NCBI RefSeq assembly: GCF_002776525.5 | Contig: NC_045434.1 | Location: 192,562,545-192,626,544, forward strand | Origin: Piliocolobus tephrosceles | Taxonomy: Eukaryota; Chordata; Mammalia; Primates; Cercopithecidae | Direction: 5' to 3' | Length of the DNA: 64,000 bases | Notes under the pieces: generated by a model | The model's database searches: none | Seen by the model: the letters and a program-made list of their open reading frames with translations, nothing else | What the model was told of the DNA's origin: nothing | Shown here: one piece after another, positions 46,221 through 57,566 of the stretch | Numbering within the stretch: the stretch's first letter is position 1 | Layout of the letters: each line of letters starts with the position of its first letter | Translations under genes and position numbers: made by a program

Positions 46221-46880
46221 AAAAGCATGAGCTAGTTCTTTCCTTTCAGACCCACTGGGAGATAGTCTCCCTCCTACCTTGTCCCCACCCCAGCCTGTAA
46301 CCTCTGCAGACAAAAGGCTCTTCTCAGTCCCTGGGGCAAGAAAGAGGAGCTCCATTCCCTCTTCTGGGCTCCCCATGGCCCAATCACAAGTCACACCTTG
46401 TAGAGAGTGCAGGACTAGTGCCCTGTGTCAAAAACCTGCCTGGAAGACTTAGCTCTTCTACATGTAAAATAATCTCCAAAGATTCATCATCATCTAATAT
46501 TTATTCCGGAGACTGGAGCATGCAGATAAGGTGAGTGTGCGATGGCAGAAATGCAGGAAGAATTGACAGTGTCTAAGCCACAAGGTGCCACACTCACATG
46601 GTGTGTTGTGGGCTTGGCTGAGGGACCCGGGAAGAGGAGAAAACCCACTCTAAGATGATGGCGTCTTCTGATGGGAGTTTCCCGAGTGACAGAGGCTGCT
46701 TCTGAGAATGGCAGCGTTTTAGAACCTCACAGTCATCAAAACCTAGAATCCTGTAGCACTGAGTCTTAGAATCTTGACTTTAATAAGATCTCAAACTATA
46801 AAACTGAGAGTCAAATGTCAGAATCACAGGATATCAGAATTTCAGGGGCCTCAACCATAGTCTTGTCCAAACACCCAAAC
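46221..46880. other. Unassigned sequence
   Basis: No gene. 46730-46850 has several near-repeats of AGAATC with no clear unit. Confidence 0.3.
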
Positions 46881-47040
46881 AGCATTCCAACATGTGGGGG
46901 CAAAGCGCTCCAGGCAGAGGGAAGAGCAAGTGCAGAGGCCCTGAGGCAGGAGTGTGTGGGATGCGTTTGAGGAAGAGAAAGACCATGTTTGACCTCCCTG
47001 GACTGCTAAGAGCCTGAGACTTTGGGGCACATCAGGAATA
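46881..47040 (+). mobile_element. Ancient repeat, same family as 63505-63900
   Basis: 'gcagagggaagagcaagtgc' followed by 'aaggccctgag'-like sequence parallels 'cagagggaagagcaagcgca' at 63835. Family not named. Confidence 0.5.
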
Positions 47041-47780
47041 AGGAGAGGATGCTCCCCACAGGGCTGGGCAATTTGAGAGCAGGTGCACAGTACACAGTGG
47101 GAGCTGATTAAAAGCCTGCGACATTCAGTTCAGGGCCCCACACGGTCAGAGAGATCCTGACATTGGGAGAGATGCCTGGGTGTGAGAAGCCTGACTGGGA
47201 GCCAGGTCGGGGAGGGTAGGGAAAGGTCCTGGGGTGTTTCCTTTTGGAGAAAAGAAGGGGGCGCCTTACAGGGGCCGTCGGTGTAAGGTTTGGGCTGCAC
47301 ATGGAGGCCCCAGGTGTGGCCCCAGATCGTAAGGAGGTGGGGTCTGGCCAAGTGGATGGGAGGATTGCCAAGTCACACAGACCCAAACTCAAAGCCAGGC
47401 AAGGTCAAGGATCCCCCTGTGTGGCCCTGGGCCATAGGGGGCACCAATAGAGTAGAGGACAGCCTGACGGAGGGGCTCAGGATTGTTCAGGATTTGCTTC
47501 TGTGACACATGAACGAGCTCAGAGGGTACCAGCCAGAGGCTGGGGCAATACCAGCATCCTGGGGATGCTTTTGAAGGACAGTGCTCATCTAAATCCGGAC
47601 ATTCTGTGAGGCACCATTTTGGCCAGTAACCTAAGGGTCATGCTGCAGAGAAACACCAAGGGAGGCAGAGGTGGGAGGGCTGAGGGGTGGCGGACCACGG
47701 AGTCAGGAGAGGCTTTGGCGAGACCAGGAGAGGGTCACCTAGCAACTTGCTTACGTGGACCTCTAGAGGATTCAGAGAAC
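47041..47780. other. Unassigned GC-rich sequence
   Basis: No gene or repeat recognised. Confidence 0.3.
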
Positions 47781-48060
47781 ACTAATAAACGTCCACTAAC
47801 TAAGCACCTCACCTACTGTGTGCCAGTTTATGAATGCACCCACTTACAATTTTTCATACTTACTATGTGCCTGGCCCCATGCTGTGACCTGAAAAGACAG
47901 TTGGGATTGAGACAGATGAGGTCCATACCTTCATGGGCCTGTTGCTCGGGTGAAGTAGATGGAGGTAAAATCCCTTCAATAAACAGACAGTGAAACAATG
48001 ATAGAATGAGGTGCGTGCCATAAAGAAAACCAGAAAGGGCCAAGATAGAACTGTGCCTCC
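47781..48060 (+). mobile_element. Ancient repeat, family unassigned
   Basis: 'acttactatgtgcctggccc', 'cttcatgggcctgttgctcg' and 'aataaacagacagtgaaaca' match the 5' part of the same old family seen at 29955 and 63505. Confidence 0.45.
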
Positions 48061-48061
48061 T

Positions 48062-48215
48062 CACTCAGTCCTCCAAAGCATCCTGTATTTGCAAGATCCT
48101 ATTATAAGCTCATTTTACAGCTGAGAAATCTGAGGCCCAGGGGGTGAGTAACTTGTTCCAGGCCCGTGGCTGGAAAGCAGCAGAGCCAGGATCTAAGCCT
48201 GCAACCAGCAGACAC
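48062..48215 (-). mobile_element. MIR, antisense
   Basis: 'gctcattttacagctgagaa' and 'gctggaaagcagcagagcca'. Confidence 0.72.
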
Positions 48216-48334
48216 AACAGACTGGCTGCTCAGCCCCACCTCACGCCTCTCCCAAAGGACATGGTTTTGTCAGTGGTGTTGGGAACCCGCCGTCCACCAC
48301 AGGGATCACAGAGCCGGCACTGCCCTGTGCGAAA

Positions 48335-48520
48335 GGGGCTTTAGAGTCAGGGGAACCTGGGTCTGAATTCTGCCTCCTTCACTTGCTTGCTGTATGATTC
48401 TGGCTGTGTTTATTGCATTTCCCTGTGTCTCAGTTTCCTCCTCTGTAAAACAGGAATGATAACCTCTATCTTGGAGGGCTATTGCAGGGATCAAATATGA
48501 GAAAGATGTAAAGTGTTTCT
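48335..48520 (+). mobile_element. MIR
   Basis: 'gggaacctgggtctgaattc', 'tgtctcagtttcctcctctg' and 'agggctattgcagggatcaa'. Confidence 0.82.
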
Positions 48521-48714
48521 AGTCAGTGTTGAAAATGCTCTTCAGACACATAGGGCAGGAGTGTTAAAAAATGTGCTTCAGGTATTTGAAAAAGGCCTGT
48601 GTTCCCCTCTCTCTCTCTCTCTCATCGCTTTCAGAAGCTCATTCCTTAACCACACATGGGGTGGAAAGAACGCCTTGTCCAGAAGCCGGAGGCCACTGAG
48701 GCTCTAAACTCCTG

Positions 48715-48840
48715 TTGTGTGGGCTGCAGCAGGCCACTGCTCTTCTCTGACCGTCAGTTTCTTCATCAGTAAAACTGGAACATGGTGCCCCACTGGAAGG
48801 CTATTGTGAGGGCTGGACGTGGCAATGTAAATTGAGGGCC
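48715..48840 (+). mobile_element. MIR 3' part
   Basis: 'accgtcagtttcttcatcag' and 'ggctattgtgagggctggac'. Confidence 0.65.
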
Positions 48841-48954
48841 AAGTGTGGAGCCAGCCCAGAGTGGACACTAAAATACACCAGGCTGTTTTATTTGGCAAAA
48901 GGGCTTCAGTTCTCTCTTTTAAAGTCATACACTCTTTTTGGCTTCTAAATATGC

Positions 48955-49110
48955 AGTGGGGCAGGAAGAGCAATGAGTCTGGAAGCCAGAGATTCTCGTA
49001 CCTCAATTATCTCCTCTGTCTCAGCTTTGCATTGTACCTTGGGTGAGCCATTGCACCTCCCTGACCCTCTGTGTCTTCATCTGTGAGAGAAAAAATTATG
49101 TTTACTCCTA
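48955..49110 (+). mobile_element. MIR
   Basis: 'agagcaatgagtctggaagc', 'accttgggtgagccattgca' and 'ctgtgtcttcatctgtgaga'. Confidence 0.7.
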
Positions 49111-49689
49111 AACCATAATGTTTGGCAAGACCCAGTGAACCTCACAAAGCACCCCCAAAAGGCAGACAGGATGAAGAGTTCTCCCTGTTGAGCTGTGTGA
49201 GCTGCCCAGATTGATATGCCTAGAAGGCACCCCATTTGGAAGTAAACACAGGCTCCATTTAAGGATGCACGGAAGACTGGAACACTTTATTCCCGAACAC
49301 ATTTATGTAAAATTAATTGCATCACCTGTTCTCTGCGTCTTTTAATTGCAAAACCAATTAACTTTAAAATGCTCAGCACAGTGTGGCCAAGGGAAGGGAA
49401 GGCAAAGACCAGGCTGGCTTTGCAAACTCTGTGCCACTTGTAGTGCCACTTGTAGGAAGTCCCAGCCATTCCCATCTGCTGGCCAAGGGCCTGTGGGATG
49501 CTGGAAGACTCAAGGAGATGAGCAAGACCCTCAGAATCTGGGGCTGGAAACCTCCTAGCACAAGTGAGATGGGTGGCCATGGGCCAAGTGATGGAGTGGA
49601 CATTCCCCAGTGGTGGCCAGAATGACCCAATATAAACTACCCCTCCAGTCAGCACCCCCATTCCCCTTACCCTGTATTTTGTTCCCCTC
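49111..49689. other. Unassigned sequence with AT-rich candidate conserved element
   Basis: No gene. 49300-49375 is AT-rich with clustered homeodomain-like motifs (see findings). 49430-49460 holds a short duplication of the gtgccacttgta word. Confidence 0.35.
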
Positions 49690-49880
49690 TGCCCTTTTCA
49701 CTGCCCGACTGGCTGTGTAGCTATTTGTTTATCATTTTTCTCCTCAGTAAAATGTTGACTTCACAAAGACATGTCTATTGCACCTACTGCTGCGTGCCTG
49801 GGGCCTAGAACAGTGCCTGGCACATAGTAGGTGCTCAGACGAATGAATGAATGAATGAATGAATGAACTAATGGACTTAA
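49690..49880 (+). mobile_element. L2 3' end with (GAAT)n tail
   Basis: 'gcctagaacagtgcctggca', 'catagtaggtgctcag', then six GAAT units at 49841-49864. Confidence 0.75.
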
Positions 49881-51534
49881 GCTCATTGTGAGAGGGGATT
49901 TTCATAGAATCAAAACGGTCCCTGGTGGGATGAACGGTCTTAAGGCAAAGGGTGTTCACTCCACCCCTGCAGCCATTTGCGAGCCCTTAGGTTGAGGGAA
50001 CACAGGCACTGGCTGAGGGGTTATGTTTGTTCTTAAAACCTTTTACCCAGCCCCACGTATGCACCGCTTTCTGTCTGCTCTGCCCAGAGATTTTAGGCTC
50101 CTGTCTCTCAGGGGAAGGGAGTGATTTGGTATCAATCAACCATGAGCTCAGCTCATGTTTCTTAACTAGCTAGTTAACGGCTTACTTCTTTGTGACTCAA
50201 TTTTCTCATTTCCTGAGACTTTCAGGGCGGCGAAGAATGGGGAGGAAATATGCTTTGTAAAGGAAAAATGCACACACACAGAGTTCATTGGCTTCCCCCC
50301 GGTTTTCAGCGTCTGTGAATGCACACGGTACCTGCTGACAGCTACCAGAAGAGGTCTGGCTGCAACCGAGATTGTGCTGGGAAAGAGGCCCGGGCAGCAG
50401 TCTCCAGTAGCCAAGACACCGGCAAGGCCATATTAAAGCATTCAGTTCCAAGCACCCCCAGGAGGGAGCTGTGGGTAACAAGGGGCAGCAGGGAGTGGGC
50501 AGGTGGGGAGAATAATGCACGAATCCCCCCTCCTCCTTCCAGGAAGCCTCATTCCTCTGCTTGGGCTGCTGTACCACGTTTCAGAGACTATCTTGATCTC
50601 TCAGTACAAGCAGTCGATGAGATTCACACATTTGGGGTGGGGAGGGTGAGATCCAGGTGGCCTTATGTGATTCTTTTTCAGTGTGCAAATGGGTACATTG
50701 GCCTGGATAGAGAGCCTGCCAGCCAGCCCTGCTGCTAGTTTTCTGCAAGGCCTAAGTTTGGCACAGGAGATGCAGGTACTATGAGTTAGGGGTAGGGGTG
50801 GTGGTGGGGTGTCTGGCAGAAATCAGTGTTGAGGAAAATTTCAATGATTCATCCGCAAATCAGGGACAGAACTGCAGCTTCCCCATGTGAGGAGCCCTTG
50901 GGTGATGGATGGTTCCTGGATCCTCCTGCCCTGCAGTTTGCCTTTCTCTGAAGGTGATAGATTCAAAAGCAGCTCTAATGAGCCTATAGTGGGTTACGAG
51001 GCAGCCACTGGCAGGCTGCCTCCCCTCGTCCTGCCTGGCCTTCACCTGCTGGGTACGGCTCATAGGAGAGACACTTGGATAAACTCAAAGACACCGCAGG
51101 GACAGAACCCGCCAAGGGGAGTCAGCGGGGCTGCCCCAGGAGGGGTGGGTTGGCCTGGGCAGATGGGGTGCCAGGGTGAGTTCTCTACCTCAGTCACTCA
51201 TGCCCAGAGCAGTGCTGTGAAGGCCCAGTGGCCACCTCCTCCTCCTGGGTATGATGCTGTGGTGGTCCGTGACTGTGCCTGCCCCTCTCTAGCCCCATCC
51301 AGCCACTCACAATAGAGGAAGGAACATGGGAGGTACAGCCCATGAACCTGGTCCAGACCCCTCACCATCACCAGGTCCCTGAGTCGCCGTCCGTAAGACG
51401 GGGCTGGTAGTGACATCAATCTCAGAAACGAGGAGCAACGTGCAATGAGTACGTCCTCCCAGGAGCTCTTGGGGCGCGTTTTGCAGCCGGCCCCGCACCC
51501 TGCCTGCAGCCTGGCAGACGCGGACAGTGGTAGA
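49881..51534. other. Unassigned sequence
   Basis: No gene or named repeat. Frames up to 142 codons (50887-51315) have no domain. Confidence 0.3.
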
Positions 51535-51755
51535 GAGGACAGAGTGGGTTTCAAAGGCACCCAGGCCGGGGCTCAAGTCCTGTCTCAGCCGTGTGCTCCT
51601 TGGCAGGTCACTAACCTCCTCTCTGTGCCTCATTCTCCTCATCTGTAAAAAGGGGTTATTGCCACTGCCATCGCACAGGGGTGTGATGAGGTGAAATGAG
51701 CTAACGGAAGTACAGGCAGGCACACAGCAAGTGCTCAATAAATAGCAGCTCTGAT
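51535..51755 (+). mobile_element. MIR
   Basis: 'gtgcctcattctcctcatct', 'ggcaggtcactaacctcctc' and the 'caagtgctcaataaatagca' end. Confidence 0.85.
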
Positions 51756-51800
51756 GATCACCATCATCATGATTATCATCGTCATCATCATCATCTGATC
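51751..51800. repeat. Imperfect (CAT)n microsatellite
   Basis: Degenerate CAT/ATC tract at the 3' end of the MIR, a common place for such growth. Confidence 0.85.
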
Positions 51801-52130
51801 TTTCTCTCTGCAGTACTGAAATATTATGTAATTGGGACCATACTGTATACTCATTTCTCTTCCCTTACCATTCTGTCATCAGCATTTTCCCACATCATTG
51901 AAAATTCCTCAAAAGCATGATGTTAATAGCTTCGTAATTGTACTTCATTTCGATGCACCATCGTTTACCTCACCATCCTCGACTGTCAGATGCTCGGAGG
52001 CTTCCGGGGTTGTTCTTATACACATCAGGCTGCCATGAATGTTGTGGGCAATGTTTGCCTGAGTCCCTGACCATCTCCAGGACAGATTCCTGCAGGTGGG
52101 ATCAGGGTATCAAGAAATGGAATACGTCCC
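51801..52130 (+). mobile_element. Ancient L1 3' end, diverged
   Basis: 'gtaattgggaccatactgta', 'catcagcattttcccacatc' and 'aggctgccatgaatgttgtg' resemble the same old L1 3' region seen at 455-1240. Confidence 0.5.
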
Positions 52131-53724
52131 AGGCTGGGGGTCTTTATCATCCAGTCGCTTTCCTGAAGTCACCCTGACTAGCACCCCAGCAACCCATGGG
52201 GTTGCCTGTCCCCCCAGCCAGAGCCCTGGCCTGGGGCCCCTGACTCCCAGCAATGTGATAGTCGAATCAGATCCCGGGTGCCCAGGAAGCCTCATGACAA
52301 ACACAAGAAGCAGGCTGCAGCCAGCAGCCCCCGGCACGGAGTCAGGGCAGCTGGTGCCATCCCACCTGCCCCTGTGCTCCAGGTTCAGAATCATAGTTAG
52401 GAGGCCCCAGCATGAGAAGGACCAGGGGGCGGTTGCAGAGGCCCACCTGCCTGAGGGACTGGAGCCTCACAGGACAAGACGTTTGCTTCTCAGACGCCCA
52501 GGTCCGAGTCCCTGTGGGTTCACAAAGTAACTCCTGTTTGCTGGGCCTCCTGGACAAGGGGCAGTGTCAGGGCTTTCCAGGACCCCTATGGGCTCCCTGT
52601 GACCCCCAGGGGCTCAGGCCCTGTGAGGGAGAGTGAGGATGCCCAGTTACACACAAGGACCCTGTGCTCACAAAGGTCCAGGGAGGTGCTCATGGCCAGC
52701 GTTGCTTTCAGACACAATGTCACAATAAAGCCGGTCCCCAGGGACCCTCGGGAGATTTTTCACAGCCAAAGGGGGAAGGTTGAGGAGGATTTCAGGCTGT
52801 AAAAGAGGTTGGGGAAGGGAAGGAGGTCAGTGGCTGAAGGTCCACAGGATGAGGACAGACTCCTGTGGGCGGGGCCATCCCAGCTTTTGGGCGGGGCCAG
52901 CCTGGGCCAGAGATTTAACCATTTTAGAGACAGAAATGGGATCACAGCATCCAGTCAGGTGAGAGTCCACCTAGGAAGACCCAGGCTCACTGTGAAGGGA
53001 GGCTGCCCTGGCCTGCCTTCTCCCACAACCCTGAAAGCCTCTGCCATGGTCTAAGAAATGGGGCAGACACCCCTTTTTCTGGGGAGGCAAAGGCTCCATT
53101 TGCAAGTATAAGGTGCCTGCCCATTTCCAGCATTATTCATTGTTTGAGACGCCCATATCCTTTCCTGGCTGGTGTGACATGTGTGATTTGAAGCTTGGGA
53201 GAAACGGTACAGGGCCTGGACCGGGGCTGCCTTGAAAGGAAGATGCTGTGCTTTCCACTGCGGCCCTGTCCTGGAGCCATGCCCCTCCCCAGGCCCTGCC
53301 TCCTTCCCTTCCATAATCACTCACTAAGCCACTGCTGGGCGTCCGGGGCTACGGTGGCTGCCACAGGGTGGTGGACATACCATCTGAGGCCAGGGACAGC
53401 TGTGATCCATCTTGGCCCCCAAAGCATGGCTTGGGAGGAGAAGGGGGGCTGCCCCAAGGAAGGAGGGGGAGAAAGAGGCCTTGAGATGCGGAGGTGGAAA
53501 CAGAATCCACCAGGCGGTCCCTCTGGGCGGCCGCAGATGTGCAGCCCTGGACAGTTCTATCTCCTCATGCCTCCACTGAGATCGGCTCCACCAACACTCA
53601 CCTTGAGAATTCACCAGGGAATGGGGCGAGGGTTCTAGGCTCTCCGACCTGCGGTGTGACCCTGTGCAAGTGCTGTGCCCGCTCAGGCTGTCCAAGTCTC
53701 CATCTGTACAATCAGGTGGTTGGG
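52131..53724. other. Unassigned GC-rich sequence
   Basis: No gene or repeat recognised. Open frames of 139-147 codons (53195-53638, 53324-53743) overlap on opposite strands and have no domains. Confidence 0.3.
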
Positions 53725-53850
53725 GCAGCGCAGGGGTTCTCAACCTCGGGTGTGCTTTAGGACATCCGAGAATAGGGCGGGACTTTTAAGGACACAGATA
53801 TCTGAGCCCTAAGCCCAGAGTTTCTGACTCTCAGTCTGCAGCTGTGTGAT
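53725..53850 (-). mobile_element. MER5A-like DNA transposon relic
   Basis: 'aggggttctcaacctcgggt' is a MER5 terminus, followed by 'taaggacacagatatctgag'. Orientation and exact family are uncertain. Confidence 0.5.
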
Positions 53851-53867
53851 GTGACATCCCTGGAGCT

Positions 53868-54050
53868 CTGGAGTCCAACAGCCCTGGGCTCCAATCCCTA
53901 GTCAGCCTCTCACCAGCTGTGTGACCTTGGACAAGTGCCTGCCCCTCTCTGAGCTTCTCTTCTGGGGACTGAGGACTGTCATAGTACCTGCTGCCTGGGG
54001 ATGTGGGAGGATGTTTGGGACCAGTGACTCCAAAGTGCTCACCCAGGGCT
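53868..54050 (+). mobile_element. MIR
   Basis: 'accagctgtgtgaccttgga' and 'ctctgagcttctcttctggg'. Confidence 0.78.
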
Positions 54051-54889
54051 CACACTGTGAGCCAATGACTATCCCTGGAACCCTGGTCATGTGGACTCAG
54101 CTGTGCCCAACGGTCTCATCCTGGAAGGACGTGCTCCATGCCTTCTGGGGACCCCCCACACGGGCTCTCTCTGCACACTCTCATCGCACTTGCTGGTCTG
54201 GTTGTCTCCTTCCCCAGGGTCTGCAGCAGCTCTTCCTGTTCGCTCCTCCTGATCAATCTCCCCGTTCTTCTCCCACTTAACAAACAGCCTCACTTAAAAA
54301 GCCATCTGGGAGGATGGATGACACAAGGCACAATTTGCAGAATAAGTTTTCAGAGAAAAGAGCTAAGGAAATAAAGGCACTTAGGATTCCAATCTCATTA
54401 GGCGCCATAACTCTGACTGTGGAGGAGAATCGCGTTCCTGCGTTCTCTGCTCCCCCTGCCTGGCTGCCTTCCCCACGTTCTGGGCTCCATCACCATTTGT
54501 CTTCTGGGGGGGGCCTGCTCCGGTGTCTCTGGTGGCTTCCCTCCCTCAGGTTAAACCCCATCTTTCGCCAGGATGGGTGGCATCGGGGCTTTTCTAATTC
54601 AAATCCTCTCTCCTGTGCGGTCGCTGCCTGATCTCAGGTAGCTGCACCCTCCGCCCCCAGGAGTCCTGGGAAAAGGTTTGTCTTCTGCGTGGTCTCCCAA
54701 GACAGACTGGGGGCCAAGGGGTGAGAAGAAAGGATGTGTCAAAAGTTGGGATGGATGGGCGGCCCTGGGGAAGGTAATGAGCTCCCCGTCACTGGAGGTG
54801 TGTATGGAGGATGGGTGAGCACTCAGCAGAGAGGCTTTGCAGGAGGCAAAGTAGCAGAGAGGCTGATACCATGGCCTTCGGAGGCCCAG
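54051..54889. other. Unassigned sequence
   Basis: No gene. 54290-54400 is moderately AT-rich and non-repetitive. The rest is GC-rich. Confidence 0.3.
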
Positions 54890-55080
54890 AGGTCTGGGCT
54901 GAGCCCTAGCCATGCTGCCTTCCAGGTGCCTGACCTTCAGCAACTGACTTACCCGCACTGAGCCGCAGTTTCTTCATCTGGAAAATCAGGCAAAATAATC
55001 ATTCCTACTTTCCAGGGTTGTCATGGGGACTAAATGACATGTGTGCAAGGCGCTGAGCACAGAATGCTTATTATCATACC
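54890..55080 (+). mobile_element. MIR
   Basis: 'gccgcagtttcttcatctgg', 'ccagggttgtcatggggact' and 'ggcgctgagcacagaatgct'. Confidence 0.8.
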
Positions 55081-55700
55081 CAGGAGGAGGAGGTGGTCAA
55101 GATTTTGACACTGAAGAGATTTAAGATTCAACATTTCTGTAATTTTAAAAACCAAAGTCTCTGAGAGTCTATGATTCAAGTATCCTAAAATTATAAGACT
55201 TCATTAGATGCGAAGGCTTTCAGATACTATGATTTCCTTTTGCTTCTCATCTAAGGCTGGAGAAATCTAAGGCTATGTGATCCCAAGACCATCTCTTCAT
55301 TTCCCCAGCAGCGGTACCTGTCCCTGCCCTGGGCCGTCTGCTACATCCTGAGCATCCAAATATTTCTGTCTCTTGTTCCTCTTCAGATCTTCTCTTTTTA
55401 TTTCCACTGGCCTGACTGCTTCTGTTTAGTGCCCTTTGCCCAAATCTAGCCCTGTCTACTGGACCCTTTGTCCTGGACGCACCAGCTCCCTCAGCCTTCC
55501 AGCCCTGTGCCCTGCATGTCCCACCTCACCCACCACCCCATCTATCTCCCTAGCTCTGCCAGTTGCAATCCTACCCCACCGTCTTGGAAGCCAAGATCAA
55601 AAGGAGAACTTCTATGAGGTTTCTTTCAACTTCAGTGGAAATCAATGTCCTATGGCACAAGCCTCCAGCACACCTTATTTAAATAACTGCATAGCAGTTA
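55081..55700. other. Unassigned sequence
   Basis: No gene or named repeat up to the target duplication of the RACK1 retrocopy. Confidence 0.3.
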
Positions 55701-55717
55701 TCACAGTCTGACTTCTT

Positions 55718-56016
55718 TTTTTTTTTTTTTTTTTTGAGACGGAGTCTTGCTGTGTCTCCTGGGCTGGAGTGCAGTGGCCGGATCTCAGCTCACTGCAAGC
55801 TCCGCCTCCTGGGTTCACGCCATTCTCCTGCCTCAGCCTCCGGAGTAGCTGGGACTACAGGCGCCCACCACCTCGCCCGGCTAGTTTTTTGTATTTTTAG
55901 TAGAGACGGGGTTTCACCGTGTTAGCCAGGATGGTCTCGATCTCCTGACCTCATGATCCGCCCGTCTCGGCCTCCCAAAGTGCTGGGATTACAGGCTTGA
56001 GCCACCGTGCCCGGCC
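55718..56016 (-). mobile_element. AluY (Old World monkey type) in the RACK1 A-tail
   Basis: Near-consensus AluY with CCCGTCTCGG, CCGGCTAGTTTTTTG and GGCTTGAGCC. T-runs bound it on both sides (about 55716-55735 and 56017-56028), meaning it landed within the poly(A) of the retrocopy. It is in the same orientation as RACK1. Confidence 0.93.
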
Positions 56017-57046
56017 TTTTTTTTTTTTAAAGCCAGTTTTTTCTTCTTTAATTTGTAAGCTCTGCCATAAACTTCTCGCGCTTGCCGATGGTCACCTGCC
56101 ATACTCGTACCAGGTTGTCTGTGTAGCCAGCAAACAGAGTTTGGCCATCGGCAGACCAGGCCAGGGAGGTACACTGCGGTGGTTCTGCCTTGCTGCTGGT
56201 ACTGATAACTTCTTGCTTCAGTTTGTCTACAATGATCTTTCCCTCTAAATCCCAGATCTTGATGCTGGGGCCTGTGGCAGCACAGAGCCAGTAGCGGTTA
56301 GGGCTGAAGCACAGGGCGTTGATGATGTCCCCACCATCTAGCGTGTAAAGGTGTTTGCCTTCGTTGAGATCCCATAACATGGCCTGGCCATCCTTGCCTC
56401 CAGAAGCACAGAGGGATCCATCCGGAGAGACAGTCACCGTGTTCAGATAGCCCGTGTGGCCAATGTGGTTGGTCTTCAGCTTGCAGTTAGCCAGGTTCCA
56501 TACCTTGACCAGCTTGTCCCAGCCGCAGGAGACGATGATAGGGTTGCTGCTGTTGGGTGAGAAGCGGACACAAGACACCCACTCTGAGTGGCTCTCATCC
56601 TGGACAGTGTATTTGCACACACCCAGGGTATTCCATAGCTTGATGGTTTTATCTCGAGATCCAGAGACAATCTGCCGGTTGTCAGAGGAGAAGGCCACAC
56701 TCAGCACATCCTTGGCATGGCCCACAAATCGCCTCGTGGTGGTGCCCGTTGTGAGATCCCAGAGGCGCAGGGTTCCATCCCAGGAGCCTGAGAGGGCAAA
56801 CTGGCCATCTGAGGAGATAACCACATCACTAACAAAGTGGGAGTGACCCCGCAGAGCACGCTGTGGAATTCCATAGTTGGTCTCATCCCTGGTCAGTTGA
56901 GGTGGACAGGATCATGTCCGGGAACTGCGGAGTAGTAGCGATCTGGGTTACCCAGCCATTGTGGCCCTTGAGGGTGCCACGAAGGGTCATCTGCTCAGTC
57001 ATGGCGGCGGCGAGCGTGTGTGTCGCTGCAGCGACGAGGATGGCAC
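56017..57046 (-). pseudogene. RACK1P: Processed pseudogene of RACK1 (GNB2L1)
   Basis: RACK1 is a seven-bladed WD40 scaffold on the small ribosomal subunit that also binds protein kinase C. This copy is intronless. It has about 40 bp of 5' UTR, the start codon at 57000-57002, the reading frame on the minus strand, the short 3' UTR and an A-tail. The first 32 codons (MTEQMTLRGTLKGHNG...) match RACK1. Then a 26-bp deletion near 56897-56900 shifts the frame to a stop at 56883-56885. The normal frame resumes and stays open from blade 2 to the end at 56048, with SGSWDGTLRLWD and other GH/WD motifs. It shows only about two substitutions up to the last residues (T to A in VGHAKD; E to K in IIVDKL), then TR to KR. 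The stop codon has changed to GAG, adding 9 residues. No in-frame ATG precedes the long frame, so I infer it is non-functional. Confidence 0.97.
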
Positions 57047-57199
57047 TCACAGTCTGACTTCTTAGTGTTGTTGGGGAAGAAACTTCTGCCCTCATGCTAG
57101 ACCCACATCTGGTATCCTTCCAAGACTCTGCCACACTTTCCCAGACTTCCTCCTCACCTTCAAGCTCACTTTCTCACCTCTCTTTCTCTCCTCATTCCT

Positions 57200-57566
57200 T
57201 ATAGCTAGGTGCTCACTACGGACTGACTGTGTCCCCTCAATTCATGTGCTGATCCCTAACTCAAAATGTGATGGCATTTGGAGATGGGGACTTTGGGAGG
57301 AAAACAAATTCAGATGAGGTCATGAGGGTTGGGGCCTCATGGTGGGGTTGGTGCCCTTGTAAGAAGAGACTCCAGCAAGCAAGCTTGCTCTCTCTCTCTC
57401 TCCATCATGTGAAGACAACAAGACGATGGCCATTCACAGCTGGGAAGAAAGCCCTTGCCAGAACCCGATCACACTGGCACACTGATCTTGGAATTCCAGG
57501 CTCCAGAACTGTGAGAAAACAAATTTCTGTTGTTTAAGCCACCAGTCTATTTCTGTTATGGCAGCC
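57200..57566 (+). mobile_element. MLT1 LTR hosting a THE1 LTR
   Basis: 'tcaattcatgtgctgatccc', 'gatgaggtcatgagggttgg', 'agactccagcaagcaagctt', 'ctccagaactgtgagaaaac' and 'tctgttgtttaagccaccag'. Its last bases continue after the THE1 insert at about 57930. Confidence 0.8.

Larger units (their letters stand above)
55701..57063 (-). other. Complete retro-insertion unit with 17-bp target duplications
   Basis: The 17-bp word tcacagtctgacttctt at 55701-55717 recurs exactly at 57047-57063. On the minus strand the order is duplication, RACK1 5' UTR, coding part, A-tail containing an AluY, duplication. The duplications enclose both elements, so the RACK1 cDNA came first and the Alu entered its tail. 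Confidence 0.93.

Noticed and set aside
56048..56824. 258-codon RACK1 frame as a functional gene
   Set aside because: It is intronless with target duplications and an A-tail, the upstream frame is broken by a 26-bp deletion, no in-frame ATG starts it (the frame opens at GTG), and the stop codon is lost.
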